A stretch of 64,000 nucleotides of DNA from Spodoptera frugiperda (Eukaryota > Arthropoda > Insecta > Lepidoptera > Noctuidae), in NCBI RefSeq assembly GCF_023101765.2, contig NC_064234.1, forward strand, positions 2,418,001 through 2,482,000, in the 5' to 3' direction. Within the stretch, counting starts at the first letter, position 1. Every line of letters begins with the position of its first letter. The position numbers and the translations under genes were made by a program. Below are positions 1-12,766 of this stretch, in pieces. Under the pieces are notes generated by a model that saw only the letters and a program-made list of their open reading frames with translations, was not told where the DNA came from and searched no databases.

Positions 1-50
1 CCAGACTCAGGTGACACGTCTGTTCGTTTGACATATATATATTCCATAAA
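1..50 (+). repeat. Fragment of dispersed repeat family B (3' end)
   Basis: Degenerate match to the end motif of family B: CAGGTGATCCGTCTGCTCGT, then CCATAAAAAA. Other copies lie at 2222-2383, 13184-13232, 21428-21480 and 44674-44957. Confidence 0.5.
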
Positions 51-627
51 AAATATATATATGTCTGTTCATTTTTGGAAGCCAATAATTTTATTTATGT
101 TCCTATAATAAAATGGTTGTTGTAGTTTTGTGTAGCTAACAAATAATGAAACTAGAGCAAAACAAATCAACTTCTTTGGTGGTTCACCAATATTTCTTTC
201 TCGATATTAATCGCCCTCAGAAACTCAACATTAAATGATCCTACCACAATATAATTTATCTATTTATTACAAATTTTAATTACTTTACACTTTTACACCT
301 TTAATAAGCAGCTGTATCCATGTCTATAATTAATATCGGGGATTAATCAGTAGGTGCGGTAACACGGCTCCACATAACCAGTATAATTTGACCGTTGTAT
401 ATGTGGAAAGATTGTATAAAGTGAGACCAGGATAAATTGGTTTTGTATACCTTTATGTGTGTGTTCTACTTGAAGGGCTATTATTATTATATTCCTTGTT
501 TTAAAATGGAGGATGTAACAATGTGTAATTAGGACCACTCCCTCGTTGGTGAAGTGATATGGTAATGGACGATGGTGTCTGATTTATTTTGTTTTTTTTT
601 TTTATAGTAGAGAAGTTTAGGTTTGAT
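51..627. other. No feature seen
   Basis: AT-rich sequence with short poly(T) runs. I see no exon, repeat or RNA that I can support. Confidence 0.5.
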
Positions 628-735
628 GTATTTCCTGATCCGGAGCCGCGGACTACCTAGCGGGTTTACCGGAGTCGAAAAGCAGGAGAAGGAAGTTTTT
701 AGTAGTCTGACACTCCCTCTCGCCTTGCCTTGCGG
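628..735 (+). repeat. Dispersed repeat family C
   Basis: Shares CCTGATCCGGAGC, GGACTACCTA and CGGGTTTACCGG with 16788-16890, and matches 25633-25740 in the opposite orientation. Probably the 3' part of a SINE or LINE family of moths. Confidence 0.65.
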
Positions 736-1502
736 GAAAAAAAGGTTTGATGTATTTTGTATGTTATTGCCGTACTATGAGGCATTTAATGTTTACTTAA
801 ACTTTTCCTTAGTAATGACTTTGTTCCAAAAACAATTGCTAAGGACATGGTTATGTATTAATGACTTTATGTGTGATAGTAAGGTTTTGTTTTAAAAAGA
901 GCAGAGATAAAAAATCTAGTGTATTCACTAATGAAAAAGCACCTAAATGGTGCTTTTACGTTTATACATTGTATTTTTTTCATAGTAACTACATAATTAT
1001 GTTCTTTTGGAAATCTAGTGTTAATAGTTATGATTAAAGTATCGATACGTTGAGAGTAGAAAATAGAAGACTTTTTTAAATACGAGGTACCTATATAATC
1101 ATTATAATACAGCATTCAATTTCCGCAACAGTAAAATACATGGAAGGCCAACTTCGATGAAGACATCACCAGTAACATTAACTTGTACTTCAGAAGATTG
1201 AGTCAACATGTTGTTTGCCGGCCTTTTACGAGGTCCTTTATAAAAGCGGTGTACTGATATAGAATGTAAAACTGATATAAATGACATTTATTACACATCC
1301 TTTTATTGTATGGTTAGCAAGTAAAGTCACCGTATTTGAATTTTTTTATTTTGTTCTAGAAATAACAAAGTGCATGACTAAATTTGAATAAAAAATTACC
1401 AATATGTAGAATATTATAATTTGTGTACAAATATTAGGTACATACTAACTCATTTTGACCAATTAATGTGTTTATATTGTATTAAGTTTTTTTTTACATT
1501 TG

Positions 1503-1645
1503 ATGGGTTGACGTTTGGCCGCTATCTCGCCTGATGGTAAGTGATGATGCGGCCTACGATAGAGCACGTCTGCCTATAAGCAACCTATATCTCAGACTTT
1601 AAAGATACCTAACCCATCAGGAAACACAGACTCCGGCAAAGACTT
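1503..1645 (+). repeat. Dispersed repeat family D
   Basis: Contains GTTTGGCCGCTATCTCGCCT followed by GATGGTAAGTGATGATGCGG. An inverted copy of the core lies at 33043-33105. Non-coding repeat, class uncertain. Confidence 0.6.
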
Positions 1646-2221
1646 ACTAACTTGCAGTTTACAAAGAAACAAAGAGAGCGTTTATATTCTGATTGGTCGG
1701 CTGGGATAAACCAACCAATCAGAGTGTCGAACTTCTTTTCGATTACTTTAAGTTACGGCAAACTTTAAACTAAGTTCACTTCTTCTCCAATAACAAACAT
1801 TATTTAGGAATAAAAAAATTATCGAATTCTGTTGCCACCCGTACATATACAGTTATGAGAGGTGGTGTACCGTGACGTCACGTCACGAGCACGGCTTTTA
1901 TACAAAAGTGCAGTTTTACGAGCTTTTGTTTTATTGTTTACTGCCATGTTTTAGTGACGTCACTGATTTACGGGTTAGTAATCAGTTTCATTTCAATGCC
2001 TTTATGGGAACCTACTCATATGTACATTTGAAGTTTCAATATTGTAGCAAATGAGGTTTTTAGTAATATTGTTGGTGTGTGGCGATAGATTGTTTTCTAT
2101 TTAAACAGCAGTATAATGAGATAAGTGAGGATAATTGTTTTTACATAGCACATTAAGCTAGATTACTAGAACAATCTCTTTTATAGGTTTTCTGATATCG
2201 TTCTGCTACATTATGTGGGAG

Positions 2222-2383
2222 GGCCACGGGACGATGATACCACGGTCTCTAAGAAAATTTACGTGAAACAACGCTTGCGGTGTTTTTGTAACGTCTCTGG
2301 TGTTTCGGGTATCCATGGGCGGCGGCGATAGCTTACCATCAGGTGATCCGTCTGCTCGTTTACCGGCTTATACCATAAAAAAC
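2222..2383 (+). repeat. Dispersed repeat family B
   Basis: Contains GTGAAACAACGCTTGCG, GGTGTTTCGGG, CATGGGCGGCGGCGATAGCT and TACCATCAGGTGATCCGTCT in the same order as the longer copy at 44674-44957. Short interspersed repeat. Confidence 0.7.
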
Positions 2384-5300
2384 ATTAGAGAATTCTGACG
2401 ACTTGTGGTCAGTATTTATTTATCTCTTCCACCACTTTTTATTAGGAAACAAACGAAATCATATTTCAATAAGACTGATAACTAAAAATACCGTAATTAC
2501 GATGTTACCTCATTCATTTGTCGAATAGGGTGTCCATTATTGATGTTCCTACACTTCGGACATTTATTCATTGGACCAGATCATTGGTGGATCGCATTGT
2601 TCCCTACTATTTTACGCTTCGACGGAATTATGACAAGAGGGGGACCTTTTGAGTTATTACAGCATAATTTTAAGGTTATAAAAATGTTTTTTGATACACC
2701 CGTGTGTCATGTCATTGTAATTTATTCAGGAGATCCCCTCTATCCCCCTTTTCACGGTCGTAGGCACGAAGGGGTCTTCGCAGGATTTTAAAATATGTTT
2801 TTATGGAAATTGTTCCTAATTTGTTTATTTTCTATGTGACAGTTGCTTGTGGATGTCTGGCTTTAGGGGTACAAATTGCGTGTTCGAAACTTATTTTGAT
2901 TTGTTTGGTACCTACTACTGTTTAGTTTTTTCCTGTGTTTTGTTTTTTGTAGAGGAAGGCTATTGTACACATGTTTTTATTAATGAATGAATAGTTACTA
3001 TATTGGTGAATAATGAATAGTTATATATGTTCAACAGCAGTGCTAACTAGTTATCACTAATTATAATTATCAACACATGTATTCACGCGTAATAAACGGT
3101 ATTCCTTTCTTTTTTTTTCGTCCTATTCAACTATACAAACTAGTTTTTTCGTATAATTAATAGTTACAACCACTAAATCAATTTGACCACGTATAAGGAA
3201 TGACAGCTACTCACCGCAATGACCTCAAATCACCACAAATACCACAACATTATTATTAAGACATCAATCACTTAAGAAATTTTCTCATCGATAAAGACGC
3301 ACAACATATCGGGTCGCTTCCGTTAACCATCGCTTTCATGAAATCAGATAATGTGGTCAAGTATGGCCAGCAATCACATTAGACCCCCATATCTGTTATA
3401 TGGTTAATGGTTAATTATGACCGTCGTAACAGTTAAGAAATTGACGTTCCTTTATACAATGTCTTCATATGAACCTGTAAAAATATTGTAATTAATCACC
3501 CTCCTGTCATTTTTAACTCGCGTATAATTTCTTTAAGAGAAACCTTAATATCGGCTCCGGGATATCATCACGACGTATATGGGATGCCATTAAGAGTATC
3601 GGCAGCGATAAAATCAAGAACGAAGGCTTTGGGTGGTGTTTAAGTTGTAAAAACAAATATATGGTAAGGAGGGGATTGTGTATTTTACAGTTATTTATGA
3701 CTTCATTTTTATGGCGAATGATAAGTGTTCCCTTACCTTGTGGTAGGTGGTCGATGCCATTTTTCTTTTTACCGTTCTTTCTTATACATACATGATATAC
3801 AGCTGAATATATTGTTTGTTTATTCAATCTTGATTGATCTTCAATCAAAAACCTACTCTGTAGATAAAAAATAAGTAAGTATTTAATTTTACGTAGATTT
3901 GTGGCAGGAATTCAGGTTAATTGCAATGAATAAATAATATTTATTATGAATATATCTAAGCAGATAATTAATTTTTCATAATATCTGGACATAACTGCGT
4001 CAAAATGCAATATTAATAAACAACTCGACTAACACACAGCTGTTTCTAATTAAACACTAATTTGTTATCATCGCATTAAAACTGACAGATTTAAATTAAA
4101 AATTCTTGATCGCTGACTCATTCCATAAATTACCTGTGCCTAAAACAAACGTCTATAAAGACAACCGCAAATAATGCTACACCAAACGATCAATATCTAC
4201 AATCGATTTTCAACCATATAACAAAAAAGAGAGGGTTCAAAATCTATTATAGATAGTTTAAGGGGTAGCTTGATGTGCATGCATTTGTACAATTTGTAAG
4301 TGTTGGCGTGATTATAGGGCCCATTAGACCGGTTCCCAAGTGAGTACACTAATAAAATATTTAAAAAAAGGTTCGATATGCAGTAGCTAACTAGACGGCT
4401 GTGTCATTCTCTTGTACTGTCATTGAGAAAAGGGTTAGAGAAAATATTTTGAAATTAACATAGATATAAAACCTCCTTTTTTGAAGTGTGTTCATAAAAT
4501 AAAGAAGTATACCGAGTTGATTTATAATTACAATGCCTTTCTTATTAATATAAATTATTAGAATATTGAGTAATTTCAAAATGTAATGATTAGTGTTGAT
4601 GTGTAGTAATTTCTCTCAAAAAAGACCCCCAGAGTCGTGTAAAACCTTAATTTTTCCAACAGTATAATGATTATTTAATTGCAGGTTACACTAACATAAC
4701 ATTAACTCTCAAAACCCGTATAATCTTTAATCAATTAGCTTAATCGTTCAAAATTTTGGTTTAATCTATCGTCTGTCAGTGATTTTGTTACAACGTAGGT
4801 AATATCACGCCTTTTGCAGCCCAAAGGTATAGCCATAGGCGGGACTATTGAACATAGCACCCAGCTTTCTTTGGGTTTTGTTAGAAGTCCAATGAAACAG
4901 AGATGATTAATAAAATCAGGCCCAATTTCAGACTTCATGCAAGATAATATAAAGAAATTTAAAAAATAACCCAATCATTATTTTATAGGTATATTTTTAT
5001 ACAAATACTTTTCTTGGCCTGATTATCAAACACAAGACCCCTTGTTTAGCTGTGAAAGTTGCCTTCTACAGCCGTCCAAAGATTTAAAAAAAGTTTTTTA
5101 TATAACTTTGTAAGCGAGCGTACCACTGCAATCAGTTTAAAAGCCTAACCCCACCGTGATTAGACGGCGCCGGGGGGCTCGGTATAGGCGCGGCGGGGAG
5201 GGGGGGGGGGGTGGTCATTAACTCATTAACGATGGCCGTCATTACACGGCTAGTGACAGTAATGGCGATATTGTGCTAATGTCCTAATATTCTGTGCTGC

Positions 5301-5970
5301 GTGGTCACCCTAGCATTCATTTGGAGAAATTAATTATAACCTTGAATGTGGGATTCCTAAATTCTCGTGTTGTTTTTGGTCAGTTTCTAGATTCGAGTAA
5401 AATAGGGTTCTGTTCGTGAAATTCTTTCTTACAATTGCTTTAGATTACAGGTTCGCATGCAAAAACACCGGTCACTGATTATTCCGTATAGTAAATATCA
5501 GTGCTAAGCAAATAAGGTTTCAAAAGGATTTCAAAATCTTCTTTTCAAATCCCGTCTTTTTCCAAATTCTTTTAAAGAAGTCTTAACCTCCATCAGTAGA
5601 TAAATAAATCATTCTATTAAGGACGCGTTCTCATAATTGACAGGTATCGAATCGCATCACTACATTGCCACGACTCTCGACAATACACACATACGCACGG
5701 ATAGCTGCGGAAATTATGACAAAATGAACTTGATACTTTGAAAGTTTGAATATTTTCTTACTTTCTTTTTTAATATTTTTATTTTGTTTAGTGCGTGCGT
5801 AGACTCAAATGTTTTGTGTTATCTGTTGTTCAATTCCGTTCAGTGCCGAATTTGGGCTCGGATTATTCGATTGGTGTCATTTTCATAGTTTTCGGAAAGT
5901 AAGCGTTCGAAATCAAAAATCAAATGGTGCCAACGCAAAACTAACTTTTTACATGCTTTTATTTAGTTTC
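2384..5970. other. No gene seen; one short repeat fragment
   Basis: AT-rich non-coding DNA. A fragment of family A (TCACGCCTTTTGCAGCCC) sits at 4802-4850. A GC-rich spot with a G run lies at 5160-5212. Short open frames here have no recognisable motif. Confidence 0.5.
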
Positions 5971-5974
5971 ATAT

Positions 5975-6130
5975 GTAAAGGATGTATGTATGTGTGTTTG
6001 TTTGTATGTTTCTATATAACCGACCTCTTCCAACTCGATTTTTACCCATTTTAAACGGACCGATTTTGTTCAAACTTTGTAGACTTATCAAGGACCGGTG
6101 GCAAATTAATACCTCGTAGAAATTAATCAA
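5975..6130 (+). repeat. Dispersed repeat remnant ending near the TTAA element
   Basis: A GTATGTTTG-rich stretch followed by ACGGACCGATTTTGTTCAAA and CTTATCAAGGACCGG, phrases I recognise as typical of dispersed moth repeats. Assigned by recognition only. Confidence 0.4.
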
Positions 6131-7345
6131 GGGTCAGGAATCCCTGACGTGGACACTTAACACGTTCACTGCGGCTGTGCAAGATTAAGACTTACTGCCA
6201 GTGCTGTACAAGTCACATACTTCCCGTATCAAGATTGCCTGGTGTGCGTTACGACGTCTATGTTCCCGTATGTAGTCCTGACTTCAACCCTCCACAGAGA
6301 CATGGAAACTCCTCTGCAGAATTTTTTTTCTGTACCAATACATAGTTAACATCCTTGTGTATACACAGCTGCAGTAGCACGGGGTTCTTAGTAATATTTT
6401 AAAAGTTACAGGTAGTTTTAAAAATGGTTGATTTTACGGGAAAATACTTGTCGTGGCGCATACAACAGTCGTATTGCTAGGGATGGGGTATCACAAAAAC
6501 GTTGTTTTGTTTTAGATTCATTATTTTTTATTAGAGTATTACACAATCAACAAAACCTTTTTTGTAATAAAAGTAATAATTGTTAACAAAAACAGTAACT
6601 TCTTATTTTAACAAACATTAACAAAACAGTAACTTCTTATTTTATATAATTATTTATTTGTTTTACTTGATAATCTAATCATCAGAAAAAAAATACTTAA
6701 AAAATAATAAGAGTAGTAGGTGCCATACCATGAAATGAGATAATCCTTAATAATAATTCTTTACATAACATCCTGCATAATCACGACTAATAGGAACTTT
6801 AAGTAGGATATTGCGTTCTGTAAAAACGTATTGACAAGGCACAGCACTATGACTAAATGAAGCTCACGTTCAGTGCGGTACGGGGTTTAGGATACGGCCA
6901 AATAGTTCCCGTATCGCACTATTGTACAATAATTACCTTTCTGTGCGTTACGACAAAATAATTCCCGTACATTTTTATTCTTAAATTTGAATACACTATA
7001 AGTAAGCACATCGGGAATATAGGTGTCTCTTTTTACTTGAACGAATACTTGAATAAATCACCGCCGCACGGAGAGTAAAACCAGGACAACTAGCTGCCGC
7101 ACAGAGCAAGACTCAATTACAACCAAATATTTCCCGTAACGCAGTGAACGTGTTAACAGCCCAGATGAACCTGAAGAGATATGAATATACTATCTTAAGA
7201 AAAGTTGTTCAGCGTGATGAGCACATTTTAGCGCCATACGAAAATCGAGGATGTAGAATCCCTGACATGGACTCCAGCCCAGCCGAACCTGAAGAGATTT
7301 GAATATACTTTCAAGAAAAGATATTTAGCGTGATGAGCACTTTTT
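6131..7345 (+). repeat. Host tandem duplication (about 110 bp), one copy split by the TTAA element
   Basis: Copy 1 (6131-6156 plus 7157-7240) and copy 2 (about 7248-7345) share AATCCCTGAC-TGGAC, CAGCCCAG, AACCTGAAGAGAT and AGCGTGATGAGCAC. Copy 2 reads straight through where copy 1 carries the transposon, so it serves as a natural empty site. Confidence 0.75.
6161..7152. mobile_element. 992-bp non-autonomous TTAA (piggyBac-like) transposon
   Basis: The outer ends are perfect 13-bp terminal inverted repeats, CACGTTCACTGCG at 6161-6173 and CGCAGTGAACGTG at 7140-7152. Each is bordered by TTAA (6157-6160 and 7153-7156), the target-site duplication of the piggyBac superfamily. The interior has related subterminal motifs (CACGTTCAGTGCGG, TTCCCGTA repeated) but no transposase frame, so it must be mobilised in trans. 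It interrupts a short host tandem duplication, which supports these ends. Superfamily is inferred from TTAA and the TIRs. Confidence 0.85.
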
Positions 7346-7470
7346 CGCCATATCTTTTATACTGATTATTCTCATAACAATACTAAATTTTCCGCCTACT
7401 GTTAGTATTAATATTAAAATTATTTTGTTCGGTTCATCACAAAAACATGTTTATAAGTTTTTTTAATCTA

Positions 7471-7874
7471 CAATGTGATAGGGGTGGGCCTTCTAACCCG
7501 TTGAGGCTGAGTACTACATCTAATTTTATCAACAAAAAGAATTATATTGGGGGTTGAACCCCTAATTGAAAATATTGAAAAATTGTGATTTTTTCGGTAA
7601 AAATAATTCACAAATGATTTTTTTCTCACCAAAACATTATCAAACATTTGAAAAAAGTAATGAATTAGTTAGCCAAGGTTATTAGCTACCGTTTGTCGTT
7701 TTTTTTTTGTTTCTACGACGCATACAACCTTTGATATCAAAAAAAGTAAAAAAAATATTAAAATTGCCATAATTTTAAGGGGAGGATTCGACCCCTTCGA
7801 CCCCGACTTTCGTCGATAAAATTAGATGTAGAACTCAGCCTTAACGGGTTAGAAGTCTCACCCCTATCACATTG
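7471..7874. repeat. Foldback repeat with about 60-bp inverted arms
   Basis: The left arm 7471-7530 (starts CAATGTGATAGGGGTG) and right arm 7815-7874 (ends CACCCCTATCACATTG) are reverse complements at roughly 56 of 60 positions by eye, separated by about 284 bases. No coding frame. A foldback or MITE-like element; no target duplication is obvious. Confidence 0.75.
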
Positions 7875-8124
7875 TATATTTTATTGTGGTTTTATATCAA
7901 TGGTTTTCGGGGTCGCCAAGATAAAAAAAAACAATTATGGTAACGAACGTGACAAGACCTGGGTGGAACAAACAAAGAAAATACATAAAATAAATTAAAC
8001 ATCAATTCTTTATTTTCACGATATTTGTTTGAATATGCGAGGAATGAGCCCGTAAATTCATATTTCTTGCCTGTCTTGGGTCAATTAATTCCGGAAGAAG
8101 ACAATTTTTATAAAATCGAATGAT

Positions 8125-8195
8125 TCACTCCGTATTCGATATTAGCGACCCCAAAAACCACAACAATGACACTCATGTCGAAAAATGACAATGCC
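8125..8195 (+). repeat. Diverged relative of the 99-bp satellite unit
   Basis: Contains CCGTATTCGATATTAGCGAC and CCCAAAAACCAC, then AATGACACTCATG, matching the satellite core. A short inverted relative (GGTTTTCGGGGTCGC) lies at about 7902-7916, so satellite-related sequence predates the array. Confidence 0.65.
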
Positions 8196-8991
8196 AGAAT
8201 CTCTATAGAGCTTTGTCCCACCAAAAAAATATAGTGTACAGACATGCCAAATGTAGCATTCTATTGCTGCTCTATTAGTGATAACTAAAAACATGATTAA
8301 AAGCCTTTAGATCTTGCGGTTTCTATATGAATCTAAGTACAAAATATTACATTTAGGTTAGGTTAATTGCAGTTATAATGGTAGAAATAATTAAATTACA
8401 ATGCTATCATAGGGTGTTTAGCTATGAAAGGAAGGAATGTCATCACTCATCACCAATATCACCTTTAGTAATCCTACTTTAATTCATAATCATAACGAAA
8501 CAACAATGTAAACAGAACAGACAGAGCGAATGTCAAATAATGACTTTTTGGACATAATGACTCACGCACGCCAAAGAGGTTTCGTTACATCTAATCACTA
8601 ACGTTCAAACACGAAATCATAATTATAATATGCATTCATTATAATATTATATATTATAAAAAAAAATTAACTAGCAGTATGTATTAAAACCAAATTCATA
8701 TTAAAATTCGTACACATTACATTAATAAATCTTTTTTTTTTGAATTATTCGTTTTGTTCCTTGTGCAAGCGTACTAAGAAATGCAGAGGGTCGCGATAAA
8801 TACAGGAAATAGGCCTTGGGTTTTTAAAATTCTTTTTATTTCCTAATTTTTATCCGCAAGTTTATCAGAATAATAATTAAGTAACCAAGGGTCTTATTTT
8901 AATTGCATAATTTTGATTAATTTACATTTTTTGTACATTGATGAAATTAAGTGGGGCAGGATCTGGCATGGTCATTTATATATTTATGTCG

Positions 8992-10401
8992 GCGCCATCT
9001 TGAACTTAGATTTTCACTTTATATTCGTTATAAGCGACCCCAAAAACCATGAAAATGACACCCATGATGGAAAGTTGGCAAATCTAGTCGGCGCCATCTT
9101 GGATTTTGATTTTGACTCCATATTCGCTATAAGCGACCCCAAAAACCATGAAAATGACACCCATGATGGAAAGTTGGCAAATCTTGTCGGCGCCATCTTG
9201 GATTTTGATTTTGACTCCATATTCGCTATAAGCGACCCCAAAAACCACGAAAATGACACCCATGATGGAAAGTTGGCAAATCTAGTCGGCGCCATCTTGG
9301 ATTTTGATTTTGACTCCATATTCGCTATAAGCGACCCCAAAAACCATGAAAATGACACCCATGATGGAAAGTTGGCAAATCTTGTCGGCGCCATCTTGGA
9401 TTTTGATTTTGACTCCATATTCGCTATAAGCGACCCCAAAAACCACGAAAATGACACCCATGATGGAAAGTTGGCAAATCTAGTCGGCGCCATCTTGGAT
9501 TTTGATTTTTGACTCCATATTCGCTATAAGCGACCCCAAAAACCATGAAAATGACACCCATGTTGGAAAGTTGGCAAATCTTGTCGGCGCCATCTTGGAT
9601 TTTGATTTTGACTCCATATTCGCTATAAGCGACCCCAAAAACCATGAAAATGACACCCATGTTGGAAAGTTGGCAAATCTTGTCGGCGCCATCTTGGATT
9701 TTGATTTTGACTCCATATTCGCTATAAGCGACCCCAAAAACCATGAAAATGACACCCATGATGGAAAGTTGGCAAATCTTGTCGGCGCCATCTTGGATTT
9801 TGATTTTGACTCCATATTCGCTATAAGCGACCCCAAAAACCACGAAAATGACACCCATGATGGAAAGTTGGCAAATCTAGTCGGCGCCATCTTGGATTTT
9901 GATTTTTGACTCCATATTCGCTATAAGCGACCCCAAAAACCATGAAAATGACACCCATGTTGGAAAGTTGGCAAATCTTGTCGGCGCCATCTTGGATTTT
10001 GATTTTGACTCCATATTCGCTATAAGCGACCCCAAAAACCATGAAAATGACACCCATGTTGGAAAGTTGGCAAATCTTGTCGGCGCCATCTTGGATTTTG
10101 ATTTTGACTCCATATTCGCTATAAGCGACCCCAAAAACCATGAAAATGACACCCATGTTGGAAAGTTGGCAAATCTTGTCGGCGCCATCTTGAATTTTGA
10201 TTTTGACTCCATATTCGCTATAAGCGACCCCAAAAACCATGAAAATGACACCCATGTTGGAAAGTTGGCAAATCTTGTCGGCGCCATCTTGGATTTTGAT
10301 TTTGACTCCATATTCGCTATAAGCGACCCCAAAAACCATGAAAATGACACCCATGATGGAAAGTTGGCAAATCTTGTCGGCGCCATCTTGGATTTTGATT
10401 T
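8992..10401 (+). repeat. Satellite array, about 14 copies of a 99-bp unit
   Basis: GCGCCATCTTGGATTTTGAT recurs at 9091, 9190, 9289, 9388 and onward every 99 bases. Two units (starting 9487 and 9884) carry one extra T. The first unit (8992) is diverged and the last is cut at about 10401. Units differ at a few diagnostic positions (CAT/CAC, GATGG/GTTGG, CTAG/CTTG), which alternate in dimers at 9091-9486. Long open frames on both strands come only from the period being 3 x 33. Confidence 0.97.
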
Positions 10402-10469
10402 AACCTCATGTTCAAAATAATATAACGAAACATTCTATATTCAGTAAAGTGTTGCTCGTACAGAATGTG

Positions 10470-10532
10470 TAAAAAAACATACAAACAGCCGAACATAGTA
10501 CCTCCTCCTTTTTCTGAAGTCGGTAAAAATAT
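10470..10532 (+). repeat. Dispersed repeat family H end motif
   Basis: AAAACATACAAACAGCCGAA followed by ACCTCCTCCTTTTT and GAAGTCGGTAAAAA. The same ordered phrases occur at 23140-23192, about 70 bases of shared terminal sequence of a dispersed element. Confidence 0.6.
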
Positions 10533-12766
10533 CAAGATTGGTTTGTGAAGTATAATATCAAATATTTTGTACTCGTACAGCGATCTTTTTCAAGGCCATT
10601 TTTTGTAACAGGCGACGCAGCGTCCACCCACGACAGCGCTCGAGCGCAGACTGAAATTTCATTTGACATTTTCTATCCAATAAATCTAAATAGTAAACAA
10701 ATAAAATAACCCTTATTGCTACGCTTTAAAGTTGATGTCTGACAGCAAAATAGGAGAAAAAATTAAACGGGAACTTTTATTTATTTCCGAGACAATTTGA
10801 AATATTTTCGTAATTTTTTCCCATAGTATAATTTTTGATTATGTCTGCTTCCCCGGGATATTTTTTTGAGATTCAGAATTATGCGTGTAGTAGCAGTAAA
10901 ATGTTCCTAAACTCAACCCTTTTTTGTCAATTTTGTGTGAAGAGGTAAAGAAAAATCGTGTTTGCAATAATAAAATATAACTTTTTTCACATTACAAATC
11001 AATATTTTGGAGATAAAGAAGTGATCTATCTATTGTAATTGTTAGTTATGTTCAGTTAAGTTTCTTTTGGTCGTAATATGTACTGAAAAATAGCTTATTT
11101 ACGTCAGATTTGAGAACGCGTCCTTGGTCACAGAAACAAGTTATTACTAGAACTCTCCCGTTTTAATTGAAAATGATGATAACCTGTCATTTTAACATTA
11201 ACTAATTATATCTGTAAGTCAAAATTAATTAATTTTTAATTCAATTCTGAGTGATTTAGGGCCTTATTTGTCTAGTAGTTACTAGCGTGCGTGCACGAAT
11301 AAACCGTCCAAGTAGGTAAACTGAGGCTTTTTGCTTATATGCAACGTCACGCCTTTTATCCCCAAAGGGGTAGGCAGAGGTGCACATTGCGGCACGTAAT
11401 GCCGCTATACAATACACATCCACTTTTCACCATTTGTGTTGTCTAGTACATTTATTGAGGAAGGCTATAGGCTATAAAACAACATGCTATGGCCAATAGG
11501 AGCCGAGCAGTGGGTAAAAACTATATAAATACGAAAGTAACTCACGTCTCTGTCTCTTCTTTACGTTTGGACTGATATTAAAACTGGTGAAGTGGGAATA
11601 CCTACTATGAAATACCATACCTACATTATTAATTGATGGCGTTTTGATCTATGCAATTAATAACCTTTATTAATTAAGAAAGGAAACACAAATCAAAACA
11701 GATTTCCATTAAAACTAGTTAAAAACCATTAATCATGAACCAAAAAGCGTTTCCACAAACAAAATTGAATCGAAGTCATAAAGATGGATCGTCTTCAAGC
11801 CAAATTAAGTTATTACACGATATTTCTTATTTCGTTACATTGAATACTTCAATGCGACGGCCGCCATATTTGGCGAGTAATGGCGGTTGGTAAAAAGAGC
11901 GGGAAAGAGCATCGCATTTTAAGTAATAAAACCTTTTTTGGATATTTATACGAAAAAATTTGGGCAGTTTTGTTGATAATTAAAAAATAAATTTATTGTT
12001 ATGTACTGGGGTAATTTTATTGTCAGTTACGTAAATGAAATTGGTTAATTGTTATCATTGTCTACTCGAACCATGATATACTTGCGAATATATAAATTAG
12101 GTACTCCAGTAGTACTAGTAATATTAAAACTGAAACGATTGCACTTACTGGTGATCTTAAATTACTTCACGTAACCATGACATAAAGAAGAACAAGAACA
12201 TACATAAATTGCTGAAAATAAATGTTAAATACTGAATTACGTTTATGGAACGATTTCTGTCGTAAATCATTTTTAAAGGTTGAGAAAGAGTTGCATTACT
12301 TGCAGTGGGCCCATGTCAAAGATTTCTCATCGATGATTTATAACCTCAAAAATACTAAACGTCAGATGAGCAATGCTTATTTAATTGTGAGATATTATCT
12401 GTGGGAAGTATCGTGTATAATGCCTGAGGTGTTGCCATGTTAAAATTCAATTCACATTTCGCGCGCTGCCACAGCATTTTTTTTTATTTTGATTATCTTA
12501 AAATCTTCGTCTTGAACGGTTGATTCTTTTATTGAAATTGACAGGTGTTTTTTTTGTTTTGTTTTATACATTTTAATAAAATTAATGTTTATGGATGTGG
12601 GTGCCTAAAATGTCTTTTAGATATAAAGTAAAATTTTCTTACAAGTATTTCACAGGTTTGGTTTTAAATTTTATGATGGTTTGGTAGAATTTTTTTTTAA
12701 ATTAAAACGGGTGATTAATTTGTTTTTGACACTGTTTTTAACATTATTCTTTTATTTTGTTCTCAG
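10533..12766. other. No gene seen upstream of the first visible integrin exon
   Basis: AT-rich DNA, presumably the end of an integrin intron. It contains family A at 11344-11460 and otherwise no recognisable structure. I did not find the missing 5' integrin exon here. Confidence 0.45.
11344..11460 (+). repeat. SINE-like family A, 5' part
   Basis: Contains TCACGCCTTTTATCCCCAAA, GGGGTAGGCAGAGGTGCACA and GGCACGTAATGCCGC, matching the fuller copy at 40498-40778. Confidence 0.7.

Noticed and set aside
1690..1727. Short inverted repeat CTGATTGGTCGG / CCAACCAATCAG
   Set aside because: Only 12-bp arms with a mismatch; no flanking duplication, could be chance or CCAAT-like words.
2540..2791. 83-codon plus-strand open frame
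   Set aside because: No homologous domain recognised; no supporting splice or promoter context.
3513..3848. 111-codon minus-strand open frame
   Set aside because: Low-complexity, no domain, AT-rich codons consistent with chance.
5160..5212. GC-rich patch with a G run
   Set aside because: A low-complexity spot without a G-quadruplex pattern or gene context that I could support.
8913..10420. Long open frames on both strands (199, 177, 173, 169 codons) over the satellite
   Set aside because: They arise because the 99-bp repeat period is a multiple of three; both strands are equally open and single-base insertions break the frames at the same unit position.
1..12766. Upstream integrin exon (signal peptide and first blade)
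   Set aside because: I looked for a phase-compatible exon with blade-1 motifs and did not see one; it is probably outside the window.
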